64,000 bases of DNA from Begonia masoniana. Taxonomy: Eukaryota; Streptophyta; Magnoliopsida; Cucurbitales; Begoniaceae. The notes below the pieces were generated by a model, which ran no database searches, was not told the origin of the DNA, and worked only from the letters and a program-made list of their open reading frames with translations. The DNA is taken from assembly GCA_022432975.1 (NCBI GenBank), contig CM039509.1, forward strand, positions 17,483,261-17,547,260, given 5' to 3'. Below, one piece after another: positions 46,706 through 58,078 of this stretch. Both the position numbers and the translations under genes were made by a program. Each line of letters opens with the position of its first letter. The stretch's first letter is position 1.

Positions 46706-47318
46706 TTACTTATTATTTAATTGTTTTTAAGTTAATTAAATTAAGTTTTAATTAAATGGTTTTAAATGTTTTAATTGTTTTAAAAGTTAATTCAATTTCG
46801 ATTTCGGTTCTGATTTTGATGTCGGTTTAGTTTCCGCTTAGAGTTTAATTAAAGTATATAAAAAAAAAAATCGGGTACAGTATTAGGGCGTGACAAAGGA
46901 TTTCCAGTCTAGAGATGATGTTTAAAGCTGATTGCCGGAGGATGCTCAGTATGACAGTGCAAGGCTGGGCAGGCGATTAAGTCCCCTGGTTATGCTCATA
47001 GTATGTTGGTGAAGTTTATGATAAACAGATGTCTAAGAAAAATAGAATCTCTTATAACCATGAGATTTAGATTTGAATGATTTGACTTAAGAGTATGATG
47101 ATGATTTTAAAGATTATTGAATGGGTTGTTTTGCTTAAGCCTTCCGCTATGCGTATTTTGGACGAGTTTATGATTCTTACTCCTCGAGGTTTATAGTTAC
47201 TAAGATAAGAATTGGGTGAGTTGTGGTATTTTCTATTGGATGAAGTTGTTAGATGATTATAGTGTTTCCTGCTGTGTGACAGAAGCTGGATAAAGCAATC
47301 ATCTGGCTGACGTCATCG

Positions 47319-47630
47319 GCAGATGTAGAGTGTTTAAGTTACCAGATGATGTAAGTGTTAATTCATCGCCCAGTCACCGGTAGATGTAGAGTGTTTAAGC
47401 CATCGGATGATGAAAGTGCTATTTTGTCGTCTAGCGATCGGCAGATGTAGAGTATTTAAGTTACCGGATGATGAAAGTGCTATTTTGTCGTCTAGCGATC
47501 GGTAGATGTAGAGTGTTTAAGCCATCGGAAGATGTAGGTGTAATTATGTCGTCTAGTGATCGGTGGATGAGGTGTATTAAAGTCACCGGATGATGAAAAT
47601 GTTATTTTGTCGTCTAGTGACCGGTATGTG
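47319..47630 (+). repeat. ~61-bp tandem array in solo LTR F (about 5 copies)
   Basis: The unit has AGATGTAGAGTGTTTAAG, CACCGGATGATGAAA and TTTTGTCGTCTAGTGA. The last block is shared with the 35-bp array of family D, which suggests common origin of the arrays despite different LTR ends. Confidence 0.75.
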
Positions 47631-48959
47631 TTGTATTGCTGATGCTGAACGAGGTTAATGAACCACGAGTGAAGCACGTGCCCGTCGGATGATATCTCCT
47701 ATCTAATGAAGTTTTAAAGGGTCATGTGCTAAGCACGTGTTCATCGGAAGATGTCCTCTGTTAAGTGGTGATAAGTGAGTCACGCGAGCTTCACGTGACG
47801 AATTGGATGATGAAATCTTTCTCTACTGGAAGATGTGAACCCCATGCTTGTCATTTAGCGACCGGCAGGTGCAAGTTTAGTTCTCCATCGGTAGATGCAG
47901 TCTAAAGGTTTAAGTTTCCCTTACCAACCGATACACATTGTACTGCCCGCCGGCAGATGTGTAATGTTTTCCTTTGCTGAACAAGGCCTGATGAATTGCG
48001 TATGACATCTTGAGTTAGATTATGATTCAAAAAAAAATAATACCTTACTGATAATGAATCATGTGTGAGTAATAAGAATTAAATGATTAAGAAAGATATG
48101 GTTTATGTGACGACCCCTCCGGGGCTGTTACAAGTTCGAGACAGAGAAGTGCTCCTCCAACTCCATCTATTCATCAGTAAACTCATGGAATTCACCTGTG
48201 GTATCCTCAAGACCTACATCACAAAACTCATCTATTAGCCTAATGCTAAGTAAGTAAAGCAATAATGAAATGATATGCTGAAACTTAAATCCTAATTATG
48301 CAGTTTCTACTTTCACATCTCAGTTGCACATTCGTTCAATCACTGATCTGATCCCTCGGTTCCCTTGGGAGTGGGATCAATTCTCCCAATGTTATACATC
48401 CTCTTCATTAGTTAAGGGGTGGATGAATTCCCTTAATAGCTGTTCTGATCCCTCAATTCCCTTGGGAGTGAGATCAATTCTCCCAATGTTATAAATCCTC
48501 TTCATCAGTTAAGGGGTGGATTAGTTCCCTTAACCGCCAATGCATTTCAATCTGTACCTGTCTTTCCATAATGATACATGAAAGTTCATTTTCGTAATTC
48601 TTTTAAAAACATGATGCATGACATACAGAAAATACTCAAACATGCATAAACCTACTGTTTTGTGATGTAGGCCCGAAGGCACACACAATACTTCACTTAC
48701 CTGGCTTCACCGAGAGTTCCTGGTGGTATTGTAACACTCGAGAATTTTCTATTACGTGCGTCGCCTACAATTTGACTTGTTTGGAGAGTTTAATTATATA
48801 AGTTTGATGTTATGAATTGAGGAGAAAAGGGAGAAGAAAAGAGTTGAAATTTCAAACCAAAGGGTTTGAAAAGTCAAACCTATGAACCAATGAAATGCAA
48901 AGGAATTTATATGCATTAAATTGAATGGAAGTGATGAATTTTGAAGTGGCTTTCACGTT

Positions 48960-51460
48960 TGCACTTCGGTGCGGGCAACTAAGGCACTTCGGTGCGGGCA
49001 ACTAAGGCACTTCGGTGCGGGCAACTAAGGCACTTCGGTGCGGGCAACTAAGGCACTTCGGTGCGGGCAACTAAGGCACTTCGGTGCGGGCAACTAAGGC
49101 ACTTCGGTGCGGGCAACTAAGGCACTTCGGTGCGGGCAACTAAGGCACTTCGGTGCGGGCAACTAAGGCACTTCGGTGCGGGCAACTAAGGCACTTCGGT
49201 GCGGGCAACTAAGGCACTTCGGTGCGGGCAACTAAGGCACTTCGGTGCGGGCAACTAAGGCACTTCGGTGCGGGCAACTAAGGCACTTCGGTGCGGGCAA
49301 CTAAGGCACTTCGGTGCGGGCAACTAAGGCACTTCGGTGCGGGCAACTAAGGCACTTCGGTGCGGGCAACTAAGGCACTTCGGTGCGGGCAACTAAGGCA
49401 CTTCGGTGCGGGCAACTAAGGCACTTCGGTGCGGGCAACTAAGGCACTTCGGTGCGGGCAACTAAGGCACTTCGGTGCGGGCAACTAAGGCACTTCGGTG
49501 CGGGCAACTAAGGCACTTCGGTGCGGGCAACTAAGGCACTTCGGTGCGGGCAACTAAGGCACTTCGGTGCGGGCAACTAAGGCACTTCGGTGCGGGCAAC
49601 TAAGGCACTTCGGTGCGGGCAACTAAGGCACTTCGGTGCGGGCAACTAAGGCACTCGGTGCGGGCAACTAAGGCACTTCGGTGCGGGCAACTAAGGCACT
49701 TCGGTGCGGGCAACTAAGGCACTTCGGTGCGGGCAACTAAGGCACTTCGGTGCGGGCAACTAAGGCACTTCGGTGCGGGCAACTAAGGCACTTCGGTGCG
49801 GGCAACTAAGGCACTTCGGTGCGGGCAACTAAGGCACTTCGGTGCGGGCAAATAAGGCACTTCGGTGCGGGCAACTAAGGCACTTCGGTGCGGGCAACTA
49901 AGGCACTTCGGTGCGGGCAACTAAGGCACTTCGGTGCGGGCAACTAAGGCACTTCGGTGCGGGCAACTAAGGCACTTCGGTGCGGGCAACTAAGGCACTT
50001 CGGTGCGGGCAAATAAGGCACTTCGGTGCGGGCAACTAAGGCACTTCGGTGCGGGCAACTAAGGCACTTCGGTGCGGGCAACTAAGGCACTTCGGTGCGG
50101 GCAACTAAGGCACTTCGGTGCGGGCAACTAAGGCACTTCGGTGCGGGCAACTAAGGCACTTCGGTGCGGGCAACTAAGGCACTTCGGTGCGGGCAACTAA
50201 GGCACTTCGGTGCGGGCAACTAAGGCACTTCGGTGCGGGCAACTAAGGCACTTCGGTGCGGGCAACTAAGGCACTTCGGTGCGGGCAACTAAGGCACTTC
50301 GGTGCGGGCAACTAAGGCACTTCGGTGCGGGCAACTAAGGCACTTCGGTGCGGGCAACTAAGGCACTTCGGTGCGGGCAACTAAGGCACTTCGGTGCGGG
50401 CAACTAAGGCACTTCGGTGCGGGCAACTAAGGCACTTCGGTGCGGGCAACTAAGGCACTTCGGTGCGGGCAACTAAGGCACTTCGGTGCGGGCAACTAAG
50501 GCACTTCGGTGCGGGCAACTAAGGCACTCGGTGCGGGCAACTAAGGCACTTCGGTGCGGGCAACTAAGGCACTTCGGTGCGGGCAACTAAGGCACTTCGG
50601 TGCGGGCAACTAAGGCACTTCGGTGCGGGCAACTAAGGCACTTCGGTGCGGGCAACTAAGGCACTTCGGTGCGGGCAACTAAGGCACTTCGGTGCGGGCA
50701 ACTAAGGCACTTCGGTGCGGGCAACTAAGGCACTTCGGTGCGGGCAACTAAGGCACTTCGGTGCGGGCAACTAAGGCACTTCGGTGCGGGCAACTAAGGC
50801 ACTTCGGTGCGGGCAACTAAGGCACTTCGGTGCGGGCAACTAAGGCACTTCGGTGCGGGCAACTAAGGCACTTCGGTGCGGGCAACTAAGGCACTTCGGT
50901 GCGGGCAACTAAGGCACTTCGGTGCGGGCAACTAAGGCACTTCGGTGCGGGCAACTAAGGCACTCGGTGCGGGCAACTAAGGCACTTCGGTGCGGGCAAC
51001 TAAGGCACTTCGGTGCGGGCAACTAAGGCACTTCGGTGCGGGCAACTAAGGCACTTCGGTGCGGGCAACTAAGGCACTTCGGTGCGGGCAACTAAGGCAC
51101 TTCGGTGCGGGCAACTAAGGCACTTCGGTGCGGGCAACTAAGGCACTTCGGTGCGGGCAACTAAGGCACTTCGGTGCGGGCAACTAAGGCACTTCGGTGC
51201 GGGCAACTAAGGCACTTCGGTGCGGGCAACTAAGGCACTTCGGTGCGGGCAACTAAGGCACTTCGGTGCGGGCAACTAAGGCACTTCGGTGCGGGCAACT
51301 AAGGCACTTCGGTGCGGGCAACTAAGGCACTTCGGTGCGGGCAACTAAGGCACTTCGGTGCGGGCAACTAAGGCACTTCGGTGCGGGCAACTAAGGCACT
51401 TCGGTGCGGGCAACTAAGGCACTCGGTGCGGGCAACTAAGGCACTTCGGTGCGGGCAACT
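48960..51460 (+). repeat. 23-bp minisatellite, about 109 copies, each a UUCG hairpin
   Basis: Each unit is GCACTTCGGTGC followed by GGGCAACTAAG. The first part is a 4-bp stem closed by C-G around TTCG; as RNA it is the extra-stable cUUCGg tetraloop. Units are almost identical over 2.5 kb. Four 22-bp variants with one T lost from the loop (at 49651, 50524, 50960 and 51419) are 38, 19 and 20 units apart. Two units have CAAATAAG in place of CAACTAAG (49850, 50010). Confidence 0.95.
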
Positions 51461-51634
51461 GTTGAGATTTGTAATTTTAAAAAGTTAAATGGAGGAAAAT
51501 TAAAAGTAAATGAAAGTTATGGTTTAAAGTTAGGTTTTCATTTCTTTTTCTTCATCTTCATCGAGCTTCTCTCCTTCTCCTCCATAGCCATCTATCCCCT
51601 TCCTCCTTTCTTCATCTATTGAAGACTTTTCAAG

Positions 51635-52727
51635 GTAATTTCTCTTGGGTTTTGGTTTGTGTACATTTAGATGGGGTTTAGAAGTGTTTTTATGTATTTT
51701 GGTTGAGTTTGGTGAAATTTAGGAAACCCTAGGTTAGAGATTCCGAAAAATTGAGTTTAGATATTAGATTTCTTTCCTATTTGGTAGTTTAGTTGTTGAA
51801 TGGAGTGATTTAGATTGTTAGAGGGGTTAGATGGAAGATTGAAAGAGTGTTACACAAAAACGGTTTAAGAGCACTTTAGGGCCGATTCTGTCTTTGGGAA
51901 TTTCGGGCTGGCCAAAGTATTTGTTTGGTTAATTTGAGTGATGCAATGGATAGTAGACGTGTAGAGGTTTCTGAGTTGGGGTGGCACGTCGAAATTCGTT
52001 GAAGAACGAGAAAGTTATGATCGTTTGAAGTTGGACGGTCAATTTTGGTGTCAAAATCGGGGTTGGAGTTAAGTTGTGGGTTTAGGTTAAATGTGTGATT
52101 AGTTTAGTTAGCAAAAATCGTTATAATTTTCTTAGTTTGTTATTAAGTGAATTTTCGTTATTTGTTAGGTGATCGAACGTGTGATTTAGTTGGACGAAGT
52201 GAACGTATCGAGCAACCAGGTAAGTAGTGGGTGCTTTCTTTTGCCTTCGGGCCTACACCACAGGGCGGTAGGGCTATTAGTTATTGTTTCGCTCCATATT
52301 GCTTTGCATTGAGTTTAGTCGAGTTGTGGTGTGTGTGTGAATGTTAAGGCACTTCGGTGCGGGCAAATAAGGCACTTCGGTGCGGGCAACTAAGGCACTT
52401 CGGTGCGGGCAACTAAGGCACTTCGGTGCGGGCAACTAAGGCACTTCGGTGCGGGCAAATAAGGCACTTCGGTGCGGGCAACTAAGGCACTTCGGTGCGG
52501 GCAACTAAGGCACTTCGGTGCAGGCAATTAAGGCACTTTGGTGCGGGCAAATAAGGCACTTCGGTGCGGGCAACTAAGGCACTTCGGTGCGGGCAAATTG
52601 TGTGTGAAATTGTTTGTTGGTTGGTGCTTGTGTTTGGTGCGATTGTAGTGTGCATTGTGCATGTTTACATTCGTCGTTCATTACTGCTAAGCGTAAGCTT
52701 ACGTGTGTGTGTGTTCTGTGGTGTAGG
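51635..52727 (+). promoter_or_regulatory. Two-intron leader module in solo LTR H
   Basis: Intron 1 is 51635-52168 (TCAAG|GTAATT...TTGTTAG|GTGAT), the middle exon 52169-52219 (51 nt) and intron 2 52220-52726 (CCAG|GTAAGT...GGTGTAG|GTG). CCTACACCACAG (52252-52263) and CTGTGGTGTAGG (52716-52727) are perfect complements over 12 bases. Intron 2 holds minisatellite 2. Confidence 0.6.
52347..52598 (+). repeat. Second copy of the 23-bp minisatellite, inside intron 2 of H (about 11 copies)
   Basis: Same unit as 48960-51460 but more varied: several CAAATAAG units, one GCAGGCAATTAAG and one GCACTTTGGTGC, which breaks the UUCG loop. The greater variation suggests this is the older array and the large one a later expansion. 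Confidence 0.9.
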
Positions 52728-53384
52728 TGACGGAGCGTTCTCAGGTGAGCTCGAGAGTGATGATCATGATTAGGAGGCAGTCGGAGATCAACGGAGCTCA
52801 CCGGTGCAGGTCATTTGTCGGGGCGCTTCGACCTAGTTCTCGGCAGGGGTTTGTGGTAGTGCATGTTTTGAAAACTTTGAGTTATTAGGAGTGGATTTGG
52901 AAATGTTTGGGTGTTGCTAGATTGGTCATGTTTTGAGTATTTTGAGTTGAAGTGTATATTTATTTTGGTGTGTGATAATTGTGGTGAAATGTGCATGTTG
53001 TGGCCGGGATTGGATCTCAGAGTCATTTGGTTAAATTTTGTTTGATGTGTGTAGTTGGATTGATCTGGTCATTTGGTGGGTTAAATCGTGTTTTAAAGGT
53101 ATTGTCTTTTCAGGTTTTGGATTTCAAAAATTTAGCCGTGATATTGTCGATTTTTGGTTTTCAAACCCATAATGTCGGGTTGAATTCTCTATTTGTTTTT
53201 GTTAATTGTTTTAAGTCGGTTTTTCGAGAAATTTATGGAACATGAACTTATGGGTGTCGGAATGACGTGGTTAAAGTTTCGTGATTTTTGGAGGTGTCGG
53301 GATTGTAGAAAAGTGTATAAAAGTGTAGGAAAGCGGGAAAAGGTCAAAATGGGTATTTTTGAGTGTTTTTGGTTGTGTAAAACC

Positions 53385-53560
53385 CGAGCCGGCCCGATTG
53401 GTCGGGCCCGGGGCACGATCGGTCGCGGTCGGGATGTTTTTGAGTGAAGAAAACCCGAGAAGGCCCGATCGATCGGGCTTTGGGCCGCGATCGGTCGCAG
53501 TGGCCAGGTTGGGGCGCGCAGGCGCGCCCAGCGCGCGTGCGCGCCCAGCGGCCCTTTGAG
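53385..53560. repeat. GC-rich palindrome cluster in solo LTR H
   Basis: CGGCCCGATTGGTCGGGCCCG, split as CGGCCCGATT and GGTCGGGCCCG, then CGATCGGTCGCG, GCCCGATCGATCGGGC and alternating GGCGCGC/GCGCGCC motifs. It takes the same LTR position as the clusters of B and E. Confidence 0.7.
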
Positions 53561-54219
53561 GCAAATTTTTGTTTTTTTTTTGTTTTTTTTTTCCGACTCC
53601 TACAATATTTTGACCCAATATTTTTCCGACATATTTTAAACATATTTTGGCACGTTTTCCGACATATTTTAAACGTCGTTTAAACACGGGATTTGTTTGC
53701 AACGTAACGCACCGGGCCCGGGGCGGGTTCGGGGCGTTACAGGTAGGATATTCCAAGAGTTGGCTCACCTAAAACATAAGCACAGTATTACTAAACTTCA
53801 TTCTAAACATTAGGAAATCTAAAGGGGCTAGTTCTGGGGGTTTTGTTCCTCGCCATTCCCGATTCATCGCTAAACCCCAAATCCCATCCCTCACTCTCTG
53901 TACTTCCAAAATGCACACATAGCCATCCACCAGTTATCTAAACACTAAAAAAAACAAGTAATCGAATCAAAACTCACATTGGTTGGAGGGGAATCGCCTA
54001 GGGGAAATCTGTCGAGCTGAGAGGTAAAAAGAAATGAAACAGTGGCAGCTACTCACACTGGACTTTTCCTTAAATACGTTACCCACTATGTAAAAATTCT
54101 AATTACCATCATGCCCTCGCCTGATCATTTATTAACCTAATCAATAACTCCCCCAACCCTTCTATAAAAGTACATCATAAATTAAATTTTGGTTCGATGG
54201 AACCGGGTGCTACATATTC

Positions 54220-55243
54220 TCATAGATTCAACTACTATTACAAGCACCAATAACCATGCTTATATAGGACTAGGGTGGGTGGAGCCCTTGGTTTGAAATG
54301 GACTTCAAAACGGGCTTCAAAATGGGTCAAAACCTTAGCCTAATGCAACAATGCATTCTTCATTTCAACCATCTCCAAACCACCATCTAACTAACATACA
54401 TCTAATCCTAATGCCGAGGGATGTATGAAACTATAAAATATTACAAAAAATGCCAATGTTTGCCAAAAAGGTTTGCAAAATTTAAAACAATAATAGAAGG
54501 TTACAAATTATTTCCTTAGGGAGACAAATCTCTTCTTCAAGTGCCTACGTCTTCAAGTCCTAGTGATTGAGTGATGAGGCCTTGGGCACATCATCTCCAC
54601 CGGTTGATAATATTATAAATCGACGTCATTTCTCTCGGATTTCCATCAACCATGGCCTCATCCAAATACCCAGATCTGATACTGCCTTCTGTTCCCTTCT
54701 TCATCTTCCTCTTCTTCGTTCTTTTTCTGCATTTTTAACGTTGTTAATGTTGGTTTTCGAGGTTCCTACGCACGGCGGAATTCACTATTATTCATAATAA
54801 TAGTGACATGCGTTACCCTGTGACTTCAAAACTATTTTAAAATCATCAAAAAACAATAAATTGGATCGTTAGTCTAAAAGAAATTATTTTTGAGAAATAT
54901 GTAATTTTTCAAAATGTAAACAATTTACATTGAGAAAAATTATTAGAATTTAGATTGGGAAATAATAAAAGAAAATACCTTTTTGGAGCAACGCTTTTAC
55001 TCAGGTACTCCCGTATGATCTTAACAGCTTTAACTCAGGATCAGGTGTTTTTCCGAAGACTTTGAAACCGTCGAGTCTTCTCTGAAGATCTTTACACGTA
55101 AATTTCCTGACGTGTGGGCGTCCCTATTACAAGAATAATACACTCTTATATTTCTGGAGAGATGTGTTCTCAACACATGAGACGTCTCTCTTCAATCTTA
55201 GAAAACGTTTTTCTAAAATCGAATACAGAAAGGTCACACATTT
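54220..55243. other. Host DNA between G and I
   Basis: Mostly unique AT-rich sequence. A plus-strand frame at 54567-54797 has no recognised motif. No gene, RNA or repeat can be supported. Confidence 0.5.
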
Positions 55244-58038
55244 TGTGACGACCCGAGACCGGAACCCGATCGGGGTCCAGGATCAGAGCCGTCACTCCGG
55301 GACAGTTATCGGAAAACGGTGACTATTTTTTTTTTTAAACAGATCGGTCAAAACAGTGGACATTATACTTTTAAAATATTTACAGAGAAACAGAATCGAA
55401 TAACAGGAAACATGCACTATCATCGCAAACCCTAAAAACGTAACTTTACAGAGAGGGAGAAACTATAGTGAGTAACAGAAAACATTTATAGGGAGAGAGA
55501 GAGTTCTCGGGTGTAGAAATTTAAAACAAGTTTCAATAATGGATAACAGAACAGAAATTAGCATAAGGCTAGCGGAGGAGGAAACAGGAAACATCGGCGG
55601 AAGACTTAGGCGAATAACCGACGAAAGACTTAGTTTAAAGGAGCAGTGGAAGACTTGAATGACGTCAGCCGGAAGATATAAATGCAAAGGCAGAAGCGGA
55701 GATGACGTCAGCCAGAAGGAACAGACAGTGGCTGAGATTGGATGAGGTGATGACGTCAGCCGGAAGATGGATGACGTCAACCGGAAGATGTGAAGACGTC
55801 ACCGACAGATACAGATAGTAAACGAAATCGGCAGAAGGTGCTGATGTCATCGAAAGATAGATGACGTCACCAGAAGATGTAGGCATTAAATGAAATCGGC
55901 AGGAGATGAAAACAGTGGATGACGTCATCGGAAGAGGAGATGACATCAGACGGTAGATGCAGGCATTAAACGAAATCAGATTATGTGATGACATCATCAG
56001 AAGATGTGATGACGTCATCGGCAGATAAAGGCACTAAACGTAATCGGCAGAAGAAAAGCAATGGTAACGACATCAGAAAAGGAGATGACGTCGTCGGAAG
56101 ATGAAGTTAAACTGAGAGACAGATGAAACCGGCAGAAGTAACTAAGACTGATGAAATCAACTGTTCACCGGTGGATGAGATAAGACAAAATGTGAACAGT
56201 GACTATCGGTGGATGCATTAAACGTGATCGGAAGATGCAGTTTAAAAGGGCAAAATTTGACAACTTTCAATAGAAAACATATAGACAGAGAGCTTAAAGA
56301 ACAGAAAACATGAAAGTCTCAGATTCTCAAACCAATTCAAAACATGGTTCTCAAGCACAACAGAAGGCGTACAGGTTTCAGACCTTCAAACCCGATTCTA
56401 AACACAGTTTTAAAACATGCATGGGAACATGACAGAAGTTAGAAAACCTAACAGAAGATCAAGAAAACAACTGTATGGATTATTCAAAAACCAGAGACAA
56501 TCCATGCACAGATTATCAGAGAATATCCCAAACAAATTCCAGAATACTCTAGAATACAAACTTAACTGTCAAATACAGCGGTTTTAAATATTGAAACAGA
56601 ATCTATGCATTGTTTTAAATTTCAAAGACAGTACAAAACTTAACATAAATTTACAGAAACTCCCAAAACAGAAGTTTTCTACAGGGCTTTTAACACAAAG
56701 ACCAGAATTTCATAAAAACTTTACAATATAAACTATATTTTAAAAGCTTGAACCTCAAAACAGAATTATGTCTATCTGCAGCAACCACCCTGTGAGCTCG
56801 ACCCACCAATTACATCAGATCCTCATTTTGAGGAACAAGGTCCTCGGTTTTAGGTTCAGTACCTATATCAGAGAGTTCACCTATGAGTCTAAAACTCAAT
56901 AAGGACATAATCAGAATGCAGTGATGCAAAATGCTATGCATGCAGTTTTTCAAAAATACGGTGACAGTACAGAGCATTAAGTTACAGTGGCAGTAGAATT
57001 AAGTGAAGCTTATAGGGGAACTGGCAAACAGTGGGGGAGGGGGAGGGGGAGGGTGCACTATCAGGCACATTCAGGGATACAGTACAGTAAACAATTCTGG
57101 GGCCAGTCCCCATCTCGCGCTTAACCTGGTACATTTCAGTCGAATTTTATCTTGTTTAGTTTCAAACAGTGTACAGAAATCGGTTTTGCATGACTTTCAG
57201 AGAAAACGTGTATGCATGAACGGTGCTTGAACTTAAACAGGCAGACAGCAGAAATAAGACAACAGAAGGTAAATCGAAGCCAGACATTTCGGAACATAGA
57301 CTATAACCTTTCTACCCAAAACAACCTGACAGAACAGGAAACCTAGTACCTCCGTGATGTAGGGCCTTAACGGCCAACCTACGGTTATGAACTTACCTGT
57401 TTTCCTCGATGCAGTCAGCTGGACAGTCTCGAAAATGCTCGAACCTATTTGCTGCAATGTAGTGAAATTAAACAAGCTGCAAATGCTAACAAATAACTTG
57501 TAGAATATGCAGCAAGCTCATTTCAACTCTTTAGGAAAACACACTAACGTATTTTCATCCAAAACAGTGAGTTTTCACGGAATTAATAACCCTAAACCCA
57601 AGTGAAAACTCGCATTAAACTTGTCTAAAATCAATAACTTCCGTAGATGATTACCTTGGTTGAAGGAAATAGAAGAAAAACGAGGAAACAAAGTGTTGGT
57701 GCTTTGTCAAAATTGCCAGGAAGAGAGAACAAAGAGCAGTGGGAAGAAACAGATGAGAAGTGAGGGTTTCACGTAGGAGGGGAGAGAAAAGAGTATGTCT
57801 TCTTCAACAAGTTTGCCAAGTGTCAATCATCCATTTGATTTCTCCCACCAACCTTAATTTCTCCCAAATTTACCCTTCCATGCATCTTAAACTTAATGTT
57901 TAGTTTAGTTACACATTAGTTTAGTTCTCCACAATTATTCCAACAGTTCCACCAAAACACTCCTTTGTATTAATATAATATTAATCCCGATTAAATGATC
58001 CGGGAAAACTACTACATGGCAAAATGCCGGGTGTTACA
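55244..58038 (-). repeat. Element I 3' LTR (left copy)
   Basis: It is 2795 bp. On the minus strand the leader module has its middle exon at about 57397-57451 and intron 2 at 56864-57396 (CAG|GTAAGT...GATATAG|GTA). The intron-2 start has CCTACATCACGG (complement at 57352-57363), while the acceptor has changed to GATATAGG, one mismatch in the stem. Arrays of GATGACGTCAGCCGGAAGATG-type motifs (given in parts: GATGACGTCA, GCCGGAAGATG) lie at 55640-56110. A G-rich run is at 57035-57053. Confidence 0.9.
55640..56110. repeat. TGACGTCA / CGGAAGATG array in I LTR
   Basis: About ten TGACGTCA or near-matches alternate with CGGAAGATG, CGGCAGA and TTAAACGAAATCGG. The same array is in the right LTR (63060-63480). 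It is the I counterpart of the A array at 2966-3480. Confidence 0.75.
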
Positions 58039-58055
58039 TTCCACTCACCCTAACA
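58039..58055 (-). other. Element I polypurine tract
   Basis: On the minus strand TGTTAGGGTGAGTGGAA lies directly before the LTR start, matching AAGGTGGGTGGAA of A. Confidence 0.7.
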
Positions 58056-58078
58056 GAAATTTTATCCCCAAAATTTGC

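Larger units (their letters stand above)
44443..46895 (+). mobile_element. Solo LTR E, inserted in F
   Basis: It begins TGTAATATCCGG and ends AGGGCGTGACA, 2453 bp. The flanks are GAGGA (44438-44442) and AAGGA (46896-46900), a target duplication with one mismatch. Its 3' terminal ~120 bp resembles the start of J1 (2280-2400), including the CGATTTCGGTT run. Confidence 0.85.
43034..48132 (+). mobile_element. Solo LTR F, inserted in G
   Basis: It begins TGTAACACCCGACAAC and ends GGGGCTGTTACA, with AGTTC duplicated at 43029-43033 and 48133-48137. Without E and its duplication it is about 2640 bp. No PBS or coding follows, so it is a solo LTR. The fragment at 1-493 belongs to the same or a close family. 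Confidence 0.88.
48730..53741 (+). mobile_element. Solo LTR H with large minisatellite, inserted in G
   Basis: It begins TGTAACACTCGAG and ends TTCGGGGCGTTACA, 5012 bp. The flanks are GGTAT (48725-48729) and GGTAG (53742-53746), a target duplication with one change. There is no PBS and no coding. Order: ~230 bp, minisatellite 1 (48960-51460), pyrimidine-rich leader (51540-51634), intron 1, short exon, intron 2 with minisatellite 2, then a GC-rich palindromic stretch (53385-53560) and the 3' end. Confidence 0.85.
41947..54214 (-). mobile_element. Solo LTR G (D family, minus strand), holding F, E and H
   Basis: On the minus strand it begins TGTAGCACCCGG (right end, 54214) and ends TCGGGGCGTTACA (left end, 41947). 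TATTC is duplicated at 41942-41946 and 54215-54219. Without F, H and their duplications about 2150 bp remain, close to the 2180-2287 bp of the D LTRs. Pieces: 41947-43033, 48138-48729 and 53747-54214. There is no internal region, so the element was reduced to a solo LTR by recombination. The leader stem is visible: GACCTACATCACAAAACTC near 48210 and TTTTGTGATGTAGG near 48658. Confidence 0.9.

Noticed and set aside
48960..51460. CRISPR-like array
   Set aside because: Units are contiguous 23-bp tandem copies without spacers, in a plant retroelement LTR.
52564..53768. Short frames on both strands at the 3' end of H
   Set aside because: Composition-driven frames in an LTR, overlapping on opposite strands and over the palindrome cluster.
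55463..56018. Ser-rich frames in I LTR (also 62895-63336)
   Set aside because: They are translations of the TGACGTCA/CGGAAGATG tandem array; codon runs follow the repeat, not a protein.
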